Source of the DNA: Tolypothrix sp. FACHB-123
Lineage (GTDB): Bacteria > Cyanobacteriota > Cyanobacteriia > Cyanobacteriales > Nostocaceae
NCBI RefSeq assembly: GCF_014697075.1
Contig: NZ_JACJRE010000048.1
Coordinates: forward strand, 1 to 57,931
DNA length: 57,931 bases
Direction: 5' to 3'
Made by a program: the position numbers and the translations under genes. The notes beneath the pieces were generated by a model. It was not told the origin of the DNA, searched no databases, and saw only the letters and a list, made by a program, of their open reading frames with translations. Below, piece by piece: positions 35,228 through 44,866 of the stretch; within the stretch, counting starts at the first letter, position 1; every line of letters begins with the position of its first letter.

Positions 35228-38005
35228 ATGTTTATGAAGCTACGCACATACATGCTAATAGGGTTATTACTCAGTCTACTTCTCAGTACTGTGCCGATTT
35301 CTGGCAATCTCACCAACGCTGTCACACCCCCAGCCGTAGCACCTGTATCTACTCTTTCGCTCTCCCAAGGAGTGAACAAAACGGTATTGGATAATGGCTT
35401 AACAGTACTAACGAAAGAAATACATACAGCTCCTGTAGTTAGTGTGCAGGTATGGTATAAAGTAGGTTCTCGGAATGAGGGTAAGGGAGAAAGTGGCATT
35501 TCTCACCAATTAGAACATTTGATGTTTAAGGGTACAAAAGAGCGCCCGGTGCAGTTTGGGCGGCTCTTCAGTGCTTTAGGCAGTCAATTTAATGCCTTTA
35601 CTAGCTATGATGAAACGGTATACTTTGGCACAGTACGGCGAGATAAACTAGAAGCACTGCTGACTTTAGAAGCCGATCGCATGACCAATTCATTAATTGG
35701 CACTGAGCAACTAACCAGTGAAAAGCGGGTAGTTATATCTGAGTTGCAAGGGTATGAAAATTCACCGAGTTATCGTTTAAATCGGGCAGTGATGCAAGCG
35801 GCTTTTCCTAACCGTGCTTATGGCTTACCTGTAGGCGGGACAAAAGCCGATGTAGAGAAATTCACGGTAGAGCAGGTACGCAATTATTACCAAAGGTACT
35901 ACAGCCCGGAAAATGCCACGCTGGTAATTACCGGAGATTTTGCCACAGAACCAACAATCAAGGCTGTGAAAGAAACTTTTGGTCAGGTCAAGCCAAGAGT
36001 GAAAAAAGACTTAGAAATGCAGGAACCACAGAAAACCGTGAGTGCTGTAGCTCGACAAAAATCACCACTTGTGTTAAGGGAACCAGGAAGTGCCGCATTA
36101 TTACAAGCTGTTTATCCTCTACCAGATTTAAAACATCCTGATGTTCCGGCAATTGATGTCATGGATATGATTTTGACTGGTGGACGTAGTTCTCGCCTTT
36201 ATCAGGATTTAGTAGAATCTGGACTAGCTAGTTCTGTGAGTGGTAGCGCCGCAGAATTAATAGAACCGGGTTGGTATGAACTGAATGCAACAGCGGCTCC
36301 AGGTCAGGAATTAGGCAAAATTGCCCAATTAATGCAAAAATCTTTGGCGAAACTGCAAAAACAGCCAGTAACGACTGAAGAATTAAACCGCGCTAAGACC
36401 CAACTTCAAGCTTCATTTATTTTGGCTAACCAAGATATCACCTCTCAAGCTAACCAACTAGGGTATAACCAAGCGATTGCTGGAGATTATCATTTTGTGG
36501 AAAAGTATTTAGCGGCGATCGCTAAAGTGACACCCCAAGATGTCCAACGAGTGGCAAAAACTTACCTCAACCCAGCTAAACAAACCATCGGTTTCTTTGA
36601 ACCAACTCAACCAGATGGCGAACAAGCTGCTAGTGGTAGTTCCGGTCGTACTGTCGAGAATTTTAGCCCTGGTCAACCTGTAGATCCGGCAGAATTGGCT
36701 AAATATTTACCTCCGGCGACTTCTACTACTAGCGCCAGCCAGCAAGTCCTACCAGAACAGTTTACTTTAGCCAATGGTTTACGAGTCCTACTGTTAGCTG
36801 ACCACAGCGTACCAACAGTTAATTTAAGCGGACAAATTGATGCTGGGACTGTATTTGATGGGAATCAAAAAGCTGGGTTAGCAAATATCACGGCTAATAA
36901 CTTGATGAATGGGACGCAAACTCAAAATGCTTTGACTTTAGCAAAAACTTTAGAAGATAGGGGCGCAAGTCTTGATTTTGTTGCTAGCCGCGAAGGCGTC
37001 AACATTACTGGTCAAGGACTATCAGCGGATCTGCCAATATTAATTCAAAACCTGGCGGATGTGATCCAAAATGCCACCTTCCCCACAGACCAGTTAGAAT
37101 TAACTCGTCAACGGGTGTTGACTAGCCTGAAAGTCCAACTTGATGACCCCCAATCCTTGGGAAGAAGAGCGTTCCAGCAAGCAATTTACCCAGAAAATCA
37201 TCCGTTCCATAGCTTTCCTACTATCGAAAGCTTAAACAGTATTACTCGCGATGAAGTACTGCGCTTCTACCGGGAACATTATCGCCCAGATACGACAACG
37301 ATCGCTTTAGTGGGTGACTTTAAGCCAGCCCAAGTTAAAGCCTTACTCAATCAAAGTTTTGGAAAATGGCAAGCTCAAGGTAAACCACCACAACTCAATT
37401 TACCGCCTGTAGAGTTACCTGCAACTTTGACACGCCTAAATCAGGTAATTCCAGGTAAAGCCGAGGCGGTGACCTACCTTGGTTATAATGGCATCTCCCG
37501 CAAAGATCCGCGTTTCTATGCAGCTTTAGTGCTGAATCAAATTTTGGGTGGCGATACCTTATCTAGTCGCTTAGGTACCGAAGTACGCGATCGCCAAGGT
37601 TTAACTTATGGTATTTACAGCGCCTTTGCTGCGGGAATTAACCCCGGCCCCTTCTTAATTCAGATGCAGACAGATCCCCAAGATGCAGAAAAAGCGATCG
37701 CTAGCACCCTAGCTTTACTCAAACAGCTGCGGGAACAAGGGATAACTGAAGCAGAATTGAACACCGCCAAACGCTCAATTAGCAACAGCTACCCTGTAGA
37801 GTTAGCGAATCCCAGCACTGTCGCTAGCATTATTTTGGATAATGATGTCTACGGGCTTTCACCTCAAGAAATCCAAGATTTTCCCCGCCAAATCGAGTCT
37901 GTAACTATGCCAGATGTACAAAAAGTCATTCAGGAATTAATTAAACCAGAGAATGTAGTCATTGTGACTGTCGGTTCTCCATCTACCTTACAAAAACGCA
38001 GTTAA
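35228..38005 (+). CDS. Exported two-domain M16 zinc protease
   Basis: A 925-residue pitrilysin-family protein with an N-terminal signal (about 9-28). The first M16 domain has the inverted zinc motif HQLEH in GISHQLEHLMFKGT and a distal Glu in TLEADRM. The second M16 half (from about 515, QFTLANGLRVLLLADHSV) lacks an HxxEH motif and is probably structural. The two M16 repeats are joined by a linker near 470-505 (TSTTSASQQ). It probably degrades peptides in the periplasm. Two ATGs (35228 and 35234) are possible. Confidence 0.92.
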   Translation: MFMKLRTYMLIGLLLSLLLSTVPISGNLTNAVTPPAVAPVSTLSLSQGVNKTVLDNGLTVLTKEIHTAPVVSVQVWYKVGSRNEGKGESGISHQLEHLMFKGTKERPVQFGRLFSALGSQFNAFTSYDETVYFGTVRRDKLEALLTLEADRMTNSLIGTEQLTSEKRVVISELQGYENSPSYRLNRAVMQAAFPNRAYGLPVGGTKADVEKFTVEQVRNYYQRYYSPENATLVITGDFATEPTIKAVKETFGQVKPRVKKDLEMQEPQKTVSAVARQKSPLVLREPGSAALLQAVYPLPDLKHPDVPAIDVMDMILTGGRSSRLYQDLVESGLASSVSGSAAELIEPGWYELNATAAPGQELGKIAQLMQKSLAKLQKQPVTTEELNRAKTQLQASFILANQDITSQANQLGYNQAIAGDYHFVEKYLAAIAKVTPQDVQRVAKTYLNPAKQTIGFFEPTQPDGEQAASGSSGRTVENFSPGQPVDPAELAKYLPPATSTTSASQQVLPEQFTLANGLRVLLLADHSVPTVNLSGQIDAGTVFDGNQKAGLANITANNLMNGTQTQNALTLAKTLEDRGASLDFVASREGVNITGQGLSADLPILIQNLADVIQNATFPTDQLELTRQRVLTSLKVQLDDPQSLGRRAFQQAIYPENHPFHSFPTIESLNSITRDEVLRFYREHYRPDTTTIALVGDFKPAQVKALLNQSFGKWQAQGKPPQLNLPPVELPATLTRLNQVIPGKAEAVTYLGYNGISRKDPRFYAALVLNQILGGDTLSSRLGTEVRDRQGLTYGIYSAFAAGINPGPFLIQMQTDPQDAEKAIASTLALLKQLREQGITEAELNTAKRSISNSYPVELANPSTVASIILDNDVYGLSPQEIQDFPRQIESVTMPDVQKVIQELIKPENVVIVTVGSPSTLQKRS

Positions 38006-38062
38006 TTAAACGCTGCGGCAAACTTCATCCGCTCACAGGGAATAGGGCATTAGTTTATCTTT

Positions 38063-38155
38063 ATACCCTATTCCCAACTGTCACAGATGGGTAAGGGCAA
38101 TGCCGTGCCCTCTAGAATATATAGATGCATAGCCAAAGATTATTGGAATTAGTAT
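38063..38155. repeat. MITE-like element, ATACCAATT type (diverged)
   Basis: It shares GATGGGTAAGGGCAATGCCG and CTCTAGAATATATAGATGC with the copies at 14691 and 19314 and ends GAATTAGTAT. The left end ATACCCTATT is a diverged form of ATACCAATTT. It lies between the M16 protease and the gene at 38336; nothing else was recognised in 38006-38335. Confidence 0.6.
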
Positions 38156-38335
38156 AAGTCAGTGTAAATAAACAAAAATATATCAAGAAATGTAAATAGC
38201 CTTGAAACCCTTACCAATGACAAATGACTATCTTCAATTGCACAGATCTATTTAATATTTATTGTGATGGGCTTGTTTTTAGTAACACAATAATAAAAAC
38301 TAAAAATAGTAATTCTCAATTTACAAATACATTAG

Positions 38336-38770
38336 GTGATACAAGCATTTAATCGGGGTTTAGTAGTAGTAGTAGGAGTAGCGACTATTACTACTTTCAC
38401 AGCAATAAATCTACCAGATGTCGCTGCTCAAGATAAGACGAAATGCATCAGCCAAATCACCGGAAAAGCAGGAAATGTCTTCTCCGGTGATTGCATTCCT
38501 AATGGGCTATGGATTAACCCCAGCTATGGTGCAGAATATGCCCGATTGATGCGGATCGCAATCCAAGCAGCTGCTAATAAGGATGATTACGATACGGCTA
38601 TTATTAATTTTTCTAGAGCACAAAGGATTTCCGGCGTGACAGATTCCGAAGTACGTCGTGGGTTATTGGGCGCAATTATGGCGAAATCAATTCAGAAAAA
38701 TCCCGTACAAGGTTATTTTCCATCTAGAATTTGGCTATTAGTTACCGGGGAATTTAGCGAAGGAGGGTGA
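38336..38770 (+). CDS. Small exported protein of unknown function
   Basis: A 144-residue protein starting at GTG with a hydrophobic signal (VVVVGVATITTFTAI) and a likely cleavage site after DVAAQ. The mature part has two Cys in the N-terminal region (KCISQ, GDCIPN) that could form a disulfide, then a helical repeat-like part (ARLMRIAIQAAANKDDYDTA). The helical stretch is reminiscent of a single TPR-like hairpin. No family is recognised. Confidence 0.65.
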   Translation: MIQAFNRGLVVVVGVATITTFTAINLPDVAAQDKTKCISQITGKAGNVFSGDCIPNGLWINPSYGAEYARLMRIAIQAAANKDDYDTAIINFSRAQRISGVTDSEVRRGLLGAIMAKSIQKNPVQGYFPSRIWLLVTGEFSEGG

Positions 38771-38824
38771 GTTAATAGGGGCTAGGCTAGGTTAAGAAAG
38801 GTTGTCTCTACTAGCTGACTCAAT

Positions 38825-39124
38825 CTAAGCCAGAAGATAATAGCGACGAATGTCTGGCGCAGACGCAACCAAGCCATCTAATTTTGCTGCGGCTTCTTGC
38901 AGATGATTTGAATCTAGATGATTATTTAAAGCTTCGTTAGAAGTCCATTCTTCAACAAAAGTAAAATCTGTTGGATCGTGCTGATTTTGCAAGAGTTCGT
39001 AGGTGATAGCGCCTGTTTCCTGTCGGGTTGGTTCAATTAATTCCAACAGAACTGCTTTGAGTGCTTCTACTTTATCGGGTAAAGCTACAACACGGGCTAC
39101 AACGCGAATGGTTTGGTTAGTCAT
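38825..39124 (-). CDS. Antibiotic biosynthesis monooxygenase (YgiN-like) domain protein
   Basis: A 99-residue ABM-fold protein with VVARVVALPDKVEALKAVLL, PTRQETGAITYELLQNQ and FTFVEEWTSNEALNNHLDS, the order seen in YgiN-like quinol monooxygenases and related dimeric barrels. Substrate and cofactor cannot be deduced. It is transcribed alone. Confidence 0.87.
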   Translation of the reverse strand: MTNQTIRVVARVVALPDKVEALKAVLLELIEPTRQETGAITYELLQNQHDPTDFTFVEEWTSNEALNNHLDSNHLQEAAAKLDGLVASAPDIRRYYLLA

Positions 39125-40064
39125 TTGTTAATTATTCTGTGATTACTGGAAAGATGCCATTTTAACTAAGCTTTTTATGATATTAATATCATATTATCTG
39201 TGATAAATTAATTTTTATTTAGCAGATTTTAATAGCTTTTTAAACAATTAAACTTATTTAAGTTACTAGTTGATTTTATATTTAACTAAACTAAATGTAT
39301 TGTAAATAATCTAGCATTCTCTGAAGTACAAAGGCAGATACATAGAGCTTTGTTAAAGCTGAATAATCTAGTAATCTCAATAAGAGTTTTCAAAATTTTA
39401 AAAACAATTATGTAAAATTAATTACATAATGACTTGTCTCATACCCAGACTTGAGTTGCAAAGCTTTAAATCCTAGGAGTTGTAACATCTTTCAGTAATG
39501 GATGAACGTTTCCTGACTAACTTATCTTTTCATCCTAGAGCTAGATACATATATAGAATATTATGTCAACTATGTATATGCCAGATGAATATGTGTGTAA
39601 CTTATAAAAAAACCAGATAAGTATATGGTAAAAGGATATCTATAAGCATTTCCACTAACAAATATGAATTTTGTTTTTGAGTGCATCTCCCAAAGTTCAA
39701 GACATTCACAGTCTTTAGCTAGTTCTGATCTCTGTGAACGGATAAAAGCAAGATTAAATCTCTCAGATGTATATAGAGTAGGTATTTGAGCCTTAATTTT
39801 CTCAGAAAATAGTCAAAATCAATATTTTTCGCTCAAACTCTTATTTTGTAAGGTTTACAGCCGATTTTCTTGGAATTAATAAAAATTGTCAATCAGTCTG
39901 AAATATCAGCTTTTATCGAAGCTTGTGAAACAGGCTATTGAACTATGTCATCAGGTACAAAAGTTATCTGATGATTTCGAGTCTCCAAAAAAGAATCAGG
40001 GTAAATATATCTACATATTGTGAGGTAGCTATGACAATTGATCGAATTGTGAGATTAAAAATTG

Positions 40065-40139
40065 AAGCATTGATTGTTATTGTATAAAATATTTGAAATT
40101 GCCAAGGTTAGTAATAATCTGCAATCAATGCTTTTTTTT
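40065..40139 (+). terminator. Stem with T run in a gene-free region (terminator or small-RNA end)
   Basis: AAGCATTGATTG (40065-40076) pairs perfectly with CAATCAATGCTT (40122-40133), followed by a run of Ts to 40139. There is no gene upstream for 0.9 kb on this strand, so the stem could be the 3' end of an unannotated small RNA starting in 39700-40060. Confidence 0.45.
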
Positions 40140-40165
40140 CCTTTTGAAAACTAGTAAATAGCTTA

Positions 40166-40194
40166 AAACACCTTTTTACAAAAATAAGGTGTTT
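40166..40194. terminator. Hairpin AAACACCTT/AAGGTGTTT
   Basis: AAACACCTT (40166-40174) pairs with AAGGTGTTT (40186-40194) around an A/T-rich loop. It may work as a terminator in either direction. Confidence 0.4.
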
Positions 40195-40690
40195 AATTTG
40201 CTCAAAATATCATCGTATTGCTAGAGCTAACTACAAGATTAATTTGTAGTTTGACAGAGATGTTGATTTTGAGTAATTTTCTCAACTTTGAGATGGGATA
40301 TAAACAAGACTCAGAGTTGAAATACTCAATGTTTCTCATTAACTAAGTACATAGTCTGGTTCCGCAATTTATGGTCAAACCTTTGCAACAGTTGTAAAGG
40401 TTGCTTGTGTATCTTCAATTAAGCAGCCAATCATGTTTTGGCATATTTAGTACTATTTTCGAGACAAAAACTAGGATTTTCAAATTTTTTAGTTTTGGAA
40501 TAGGTAATCAATGCATATATTACGCCTTGCAAGAGACAACTTGCCCATCATTTGCTACCTCGCAACTGATGCTCATAGCTTTTTCAGCATTTTTCATGAT
40601 GAGCTAGTTTGGGTGATTGTTTCTGATATTTGCTAGCTCACACCCTTGAAACAGAGAATTTTCAATCTATACAAGTGAGGAGGAAATCTC

Positions 40691-42754
40691 ATGATTCATA
40701 AAGCTTCTGTTGCATTATCTAATCTGTTGTTAATCTTGGTGACGCAATCTGCATTTGCACATCCCCAGCCAAAACCGCAACCCAATCCCCAACATAATCC
40801 CCAGCCAAAACCACAACCTAATCCTCAACATAATCCTCAGCCAAAACCGCAACCCAATCCCCAACATAATCCCCAGCCAAAACCGCAACCTAATCCTGAA
40901 TCGAATCCCAAACCTAATCCTGAATCAAATCCCAAACCTAATCCTGAATCAAATCCCAAACCTAATCCTGAATCAAATCCAAACCCCAATCCTGAATCGA
41001 ATCCCAAACCTAATCCTGAATCGAATCCCAAACCTAATCCTGAATCAAATCCAAACCCCAATCCTGAATCGAATCCCAAACCTAATCCTGAATCGAATCC
41101 CAAACCTAATCCTGAATCAAATCCAAACCCCAATCCTGAATCGAATCCCAAACCTAATCCTGAATCGAATCCCAAACCTAATCCTGAATCAAATCCAAAC
41201 CCCAATCCTGAATCGAATCCCAAACCTAATCCTGAATCGAATCCCAAACCTAATCCTGAATCAAATCCAAACCCCAATCCTGAATCGAATCCAAACCCCA
41301 ATCCCAATAATCCTCAAGGTAATCCCCAACCCCAACCAAACCCTCAACCCAATCCGGAAACGCCAGTAGAAGATAAAGGTAAAAACGTTGGTAATTTAGT
41401 TCCTATTTCCATACAACTTACTGGAGCTAGAAGGGTACAAGTTGGTCATACAGATGTTTCTGGTTCTGTATTTGCTGGAGGTGGAACCTTCTCTAGTGCT
41501 GGAGTTGAAGGTACTGTGAGCTATCGCTTATCTAAAAATACGTTTCTTTTTGGACAAGCTACATACAATCCTGTAGCACCATCTAAAGCAATTGGAGTAG
41601 GAGGAGTGACCACTGGAGTTGTATTTAATGCACCTGGAAAGTCTATTCGCAACAACAGCTATATCGGGGTTTATAGTAATGTCGTCGGTTTTGGAAACAC
41701 CGGCGGAGATGAGGTTTCTCAGACTGCTTTTGGAAACTTAGGAATTATCGGAGGGGTTCAGCGTCCAGTTGGCGAAAAAGTCTCGGTATTTGCTCAAGCA
41801 GAAGCGGCTCAACGCTTGTACTCCCTTGCAAAAACTTCGCAAGGTCAAGCAGCAAGAGTTTCTGGAGGAATGGCTGTGGCTCTATCTTGTGCATCTAATG
41901 TCAGCTTAGTCGGAGACTATACTGTTGGCTCTAACCAAGACTCGGAATGGGGTCTAAGAGGGGTCTGGAATTTCGACTTTTTTGGGACTCCTTGTGGAAT
42001 GAAACGGATTAGTGCCTCTTCTAACGTGGTCAAAGTTACTAAATACCTTGTTACTCTCATTGGAGCTAATCCATCTGCCAATGAGATTAGAAAGGCTGGG
42101 CTAACTCCTCCTAATGCCAATCCTGAAAGATATCGCCTCCAATCTGAACGTTGGAGAGGAGAAAAAGCGCAGGTTGTTGAAGAGTTGATAGTTGATGCTG
42201 TGGAAGTAGAGAGTATGCCCGACAAGATCCTCTTTGTCCGCAAGCCTATATCTCCTCAAGCCTTGGAAAAAGCCCAACAGATTGCAGCCGACCGGGAACC
42301 CAAACAAGCCTTTGAAGAGATTCGTAACCTTCTTCAAGCTGAAGAACGAGATAAGAATTTCAACCTGGAGGAAGAAGCGAAAAGGATTGCTCAGGAAAAA
42401 GGAATGGCTCTTTCTTCTGTACAGCAACTTGGATATGCGTTCACTTACCAAAATCGCCTGATTGGTGTGGTGGATAGTGACTTGTCCCAGCCTTTTGTGG
42501 GAACACCACGAGAGGCTTCTCCTGCGGAGTTAATGGTTGTGAACGAAATTGTCAAAAAAGGGAATAGTATTTTGCCCTCTCTAGCAACAGGTTACACAAC
42601 AAAAGGAACAACCATCGGAGGAAACAGCATCGTCAATGGTAATTTGCTTCCACCTGGAACAAGAGTTCAAGTACCTAAGAGAAAAGATGTGATTATTCCC
42701 ACTTCTAGTGTTGAATCTACTCAGATTGAGTGGAATAGGATTGAGAAAAAGTAG
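40691..42754 (+). CDS. Exported Pro/Asn-rich repeat protein with beta-rich and helical domains
   Basis: A 687-residue protein with signal peptide (cleavage probably after SAFA, residue 23). Residues 25-203 are low complexity: four 12-residue [12 protein letters not shown] units, then seventeen 8-residue NPESN(P)KP/NP units. Residues about 225-440 are Gly-rich and beta-rich with alternating hydrophobics ([32 protein letters not shown]), resembling outer-membrane barrel strands. Residues 450-687 are a charged helical region. A surface-exposed or envelope location is likely; I recognise no family. A perfect AGGAGG lies 5 bases before the start. The repeat may act as a cell-wall-spanning stalk (inference). 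Confidence 0.8.
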   Translation: MIHKASVALSNLLLILVTQSAFAHPQPKPQPNPQHNPQPKPQPNPQHNPQPKPQPNPQHNPQPKPQPNPESNPKPNPESNPKPNPESNPKPNPESNPNPNPESNPKPNPESNPKPNPESNPNPNPESNPKPNPESNPKPNPESNPNPNPESNPKPNPESNPKPNPESNPNPNPESNPKPNPESNPKPNPESNPNPNPESNPNPNPNNPQGNPQPQPNPQPNPETPVEDKGKNVGNLVPISIQLTGARRVQVGHTDVSGSVFAGGGTFSSAGVEGTVSYRLSKNTFLFGQATYNPVAPSKAIGVGGVTTGVVFNAPGKSIRNNSYIGVYSNVVGFGNTGGDEVSQTAFGNLGIIGGVQRPVGEKVSVFAQAEAAQRLYSLAKTSQGQAARVSGGMAVALSCASNVSLVGDYTVGSNQDSEWGLRGVWNFDFFGTPCGMKRISASSNVVKVTKYLVTLIGANPSANEIRKAGLTPPNANPERYRLQSERWRGEKAQVVEELIVDAVEVESMPDKILFVRKPISPQALEKAQQIAADREPKQAFEEIRNLLQAEERDKNFNLEEEAKRIAQEKGMALSSVQQLGYAFTYQNRLIGVVDSDLSQPFVGTPREASPAELMVVNEIVKKGNSILPSLATGYTTKGTTIGGNSIVNGNLLPPGTRVQVPKRKDVIIPTSSVESTQIEWNRIEKK
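40763..41299 (+). repeat. 36-bp and 24-bp coding tandem repeats, with 72-bp higher order
   Basis: 40763-40906 holds four copies of a 36-bp unit, CCCCAGCCAAAACCGCAACC and on. 40892-41299 holds seventeen 24-bp units beginning AATCCTGAATCGAATCC. The last variable residue runs Lys, Lys, Asn in a repeating three-unit (72-bp) pattern, so expansion occurred by whole 72-bp blocks. Because of the repeat, additional frames are open here (plus strand 40755-41369, minus strand 40837-41307). Confidence 0.92.
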
Positions 42755-42809
42755 CGATTTGAAGAGGGAAAGGCGGTTATAAATGACAGCCTTTCCTTTT
42801 CCTTTCTGG

Positions 42810-43436
42810 CTAAATTCCCAGACTGCGAGCAGCAACCATGTAGCGAAATATATACTCTATGAGTTCAATATGATTACGGGCTGCTGTGGGGGAAGATGCC
42901 CAAACTGTGACACCATGATTGCGGATCAGGAGGGCTGGAATTTGTGGCGGATTATTGGTAAAGCGGTATTGAATTTCTGCTGCAATGCGGGAAACTTGCA
43001 AATGATTTGCGAAGATGGGGATTAGACAGCGAGGATTGTCCTCGTAAATTCCTAAGCCTTTGAGCATTTCTAAAGGTGGTAAGGATAGGTAATCTTCTGA
43101 GGTAAAGTGGGCAACTAAATTAGACTCAATTGAGTGTATATGGTAACAGGCTTGTGCTTCTGGGAAAAGGGAATAAAGTATCTGATGAATAGCAGTTTCA
43201 GCAGAAGGTTTGATATCAGTTGATGATGCTTCTATTTGATCACTTGTATTAATAAGGACAAAATCGCTTAGTAATAATTCTCCTTTAGAACGACCGCTAG
43301 CTGTAATCCAAAAACTACCGTCGGCTAGGCGGATAGAAAGATTTCCCGCTGTTCCAGCCATCCAACCTTGCTGGTAAAAACTGCGGGCGGTGTTGATGAG
43401 TTCCAAGCGCGGATCTGTGAGGCTGGGGGTTGTCAT
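42810..43436 (-). CDS. mtnB: Methylthioribulose-1-phosphate dehydratase
   Basis: A 208-residue class II aldolase-fold enzyme of the methionine salvage pathway. GWMAGTAGNLSIRLADGSFW and ITASGRSKGEL, the zinc-ligand segment CYHIHSIESN and the distal RNHGVTVWASSP are as in MtnB. It is the last gene of mtnD-mtnX-mtnB (10 bp after mtnX). Confidence 0.92.
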   Translation of the reverse strand: MTTPSLTDPRLELINTARSFYQQGWMAGTAGNLSIRLADGSFWITASGRSKGELLLSDFVLINTSDQIEASSTDIKPSAETAIHQILYSLFPEAQACYHIHSIESNLVAHFTSEDYLSLPPLEMLKGLGIYEDNPRCLIPIFANHLQVSRIAAEIQYRFTNNPPQIPALLIRNHGVTVWASSPTAARNHIELIEYIFRYMVAARSLGI

Positions 43437-43446
43437 AAAATGAGAG

Positions 43447-44076
43447 TTATTTCCACAATTTCACTAAATATTCGCGGATTTGTGAGAAATTATCCCAAGG
43501 AATGTAGGGTTTTTGTTGCTCTTCTAAATACTCGGCTAGGCGATCGCGTGCGAAAACAACAGAAGCTTGCATTCCCATATTTAAATCAGTCAAGGAATCA
43601 CCGATCGCAATCTTCTGATAGGCTGGATATTTGGACATGACTTCAACTTTGGCGACTAGTTCCGTACCTCCCTCATAAGGGGAAATGACTTTTAAATGGG
43701 AACCAGTAGTGTCTACATCTACCGCATGGATCGCATGAACCCTTTCCACTAACCTATCAAGGACAGTTTCTACCATTCCCTGCAACCCACCAGAAATCAC
43801 AACTAACGGTACTCCCTGAAACTCCAGAAAATCAAGCAGTTGGACAAATCCTGGGCGGATTGGTTGGGTTTGGGTAAATTCTAAAATTTCGGTGTAGCGT
43901 GAAGCGGGAATTGATTCCAGAATTTGTCTGACTCCCTGTCGCAGTGTCAGTTGTCTGGCATACATCTGGGGCAGTAATTTTGCTGATAGTTCTGGTGCAA
44001 ATTTTTTTAACACCGCAACGAAGGTTTCTTCGGTTGTAATCGTCCCGTCAAAGTCGCAAAAGACAATTCGCCTCAA
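43447..44076 (-). CDS. mtnX: 2-hydroxy-3-keto-5-methylthiopentenyl-1-phosphate phosphatase
   Basis: A 209-residue HAD phosphatase. The nucleophile motif is FCDFDGTITTEETF, the second motif VVISGGLQGM and the last acidic motif AIGDSLTDLNMG. Sitting between mtnD and mtnB, it is assigned as MtnX, which dephosphorylates the enol intermediate made from the mtnB product. A separate enolase gene (mtnW) is not in the window. Confidence 0.9.
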   Translation of the reverse strand: MRRIVFCDFDGTITTEETFVAVLKKFAPELSAKLLPQMYARQLTLRQGVRQILESIPASRYTEILEFTQTQPIRPGFVQLLDFLEFQGVPLVVISGGLQGMVETVLDRLVERVHAIHAVDVDTTGSHLKVISPYEGGTELVAKVEVMSKYPAYQKIAIGDSLTDLNMGMQASVVFARDRLAEYLEEQQKPYIPWDNFSQIREYLVKLWK

Positions 44077-44111
44077 GTCTCATCCTCCCAGTTTCGATTG
44101 TTTTTCCTATT

Positions 44112-44663
44112 TCACCTTACAGCCTGGGGAATGCGAATTTCTTTGGCTGTATACTGAGGAACCCAGCCTTCCGTGCTAATAAAATAACGCACTGCTTTGA
44201 CTCGCTTGGCTGGCGTAAGATGAAACCAATGTTCGGTATTGGCGGGGACGTTGATGTATTCTTGTGGTTGCACTGTCAGTTCTACTTGGCTACCATCGGG
44301 ACGGACAAAGCCAAAAACTGCTTCGCCATCGATGATGTAGCGGACTTCATCATCAGCATGGGTGTGGATCTGGGCAAATTTAACTAGTAACTCATCTAAG
44401 TTGGGAATTCCGGGATGCAGTACAATCAAATCTCGTGACTGATAGCCAGCTGAGAGTTGCAATTGCTGAAAATAGCCATCTAATGCTTGCAGTACTTGTT
44501 CTTTTTCTGCTTCATTGAGGCTATCTTGGGCTATTAATTTATGTAATTGGCGATCGCTTCCCACATCCCACTGATTGAGTTGAATATTCAATGATGCCAA
44601 TTCTCGTGTAATCTCTGGTAAATCCTGGTATTGAGTGCCATTTTCGAGTTTTAGAATCGCCAT
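44112..44663 (-). CDS. mtnD: Acireductone dioxygenase
   Basis: A 183-residue cupin dioxygenase that oxidises acireductone to the keto acid precursor of methionine (Fe form) or to an off-pathway product (Ni form). The metal motif is FAQIHTHADDEVRYI (His-x-His-x3-Glu) with the distal His in NTEHWFHL. It is the first gene of the mtnD-mtnX-mtnB operon, 35 bp before mtnX. Confidence 0.93.
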   Translation of the reverse strand: MAILKLENGTQYQDLPEITRELASLNIQLNQWDVGSDRQLHKLIAQDSLNEAEKEQVLQALDGYFQQLQLSAGYQSRDLIVLHPGIPNLDELLVKFAQIHTHADDEVRYIIDGEAVFGFVRPDGSQVELTVQPQEYINVPANTEHWFHLTPAKRVKAVRYFISTEGWVPQYTAKEIRIPQAVR

Positions 44664-44698
44664 AAATCTTCCTCAAAAGCGATCGCGCCTACATCTGT

Positions 44699-44866
44699 TC
44701 AAAATCGCCCATCTCTCGGTTCCGCATTTAGCTGCTTTTTAGCAAGTTTCAATTGTCTCCAGAGTCTGTGAATTTGTTCGTAAGCTTCTTCTGGAGAAAT
44801 TTTACCACCTGTTTGCAAATCGCAAATATAACTCACTCGCTGGGAGAATTCTTGGAGATTCGCATT
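44699..44866 (-). pseudogene. Small conserved cyanobacterial protein, start codon not evident
   Basis: The minus frame encodes about 55 residues, NANLQEFSQRVSYICDLQTG continuing GKISPEEAYEQIHRLWRQLK, ending at TGA 44699. The Leu-Gln-x-Gly-Gly-Lys-Ile-Ser-Pro-Glu-(D/E)-Ala-Tyr pattern is that of small cyanobacterial proteins I have met, so the sequence looks protein-coding. However, the frame has a stop 4 codons upstream (TAA GTA GTT TTT AAT GCG) and no ATG, GTG or TTG before the conserved part. Either the start was lost or a rare start codon is used. It lies 35 bp upstream of mtnD on the same strand. Confidence 0.5.

Larger units (their letters stand above)
39125..40690. other. Gene-poor AT-rich region upstream of the repeat protein
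   Basis: About 1.57 kb with no convincing gene. A short frame at 40401-40607 has no family features. Two hairpins stand out at 40065-40139 and 40166-40194. A Shine-Dalgarno AGGAGGAAAT immediately precedes the ATG at 40691. Confidence 0.5.

Noticed and set aside
40763-41299. CRISPR-like repetition
   Set aside because: The repeats are in-frame coding units of 24 and 36 bp without spacers inside one open gene.
40755-41369. Alternative gene in the second plus frame, and the minus frame at 40837-41307
   Set aside because: Both are open only because the repeat unit length is divisible by three; they lack signal, start context and non-repeat sequence.
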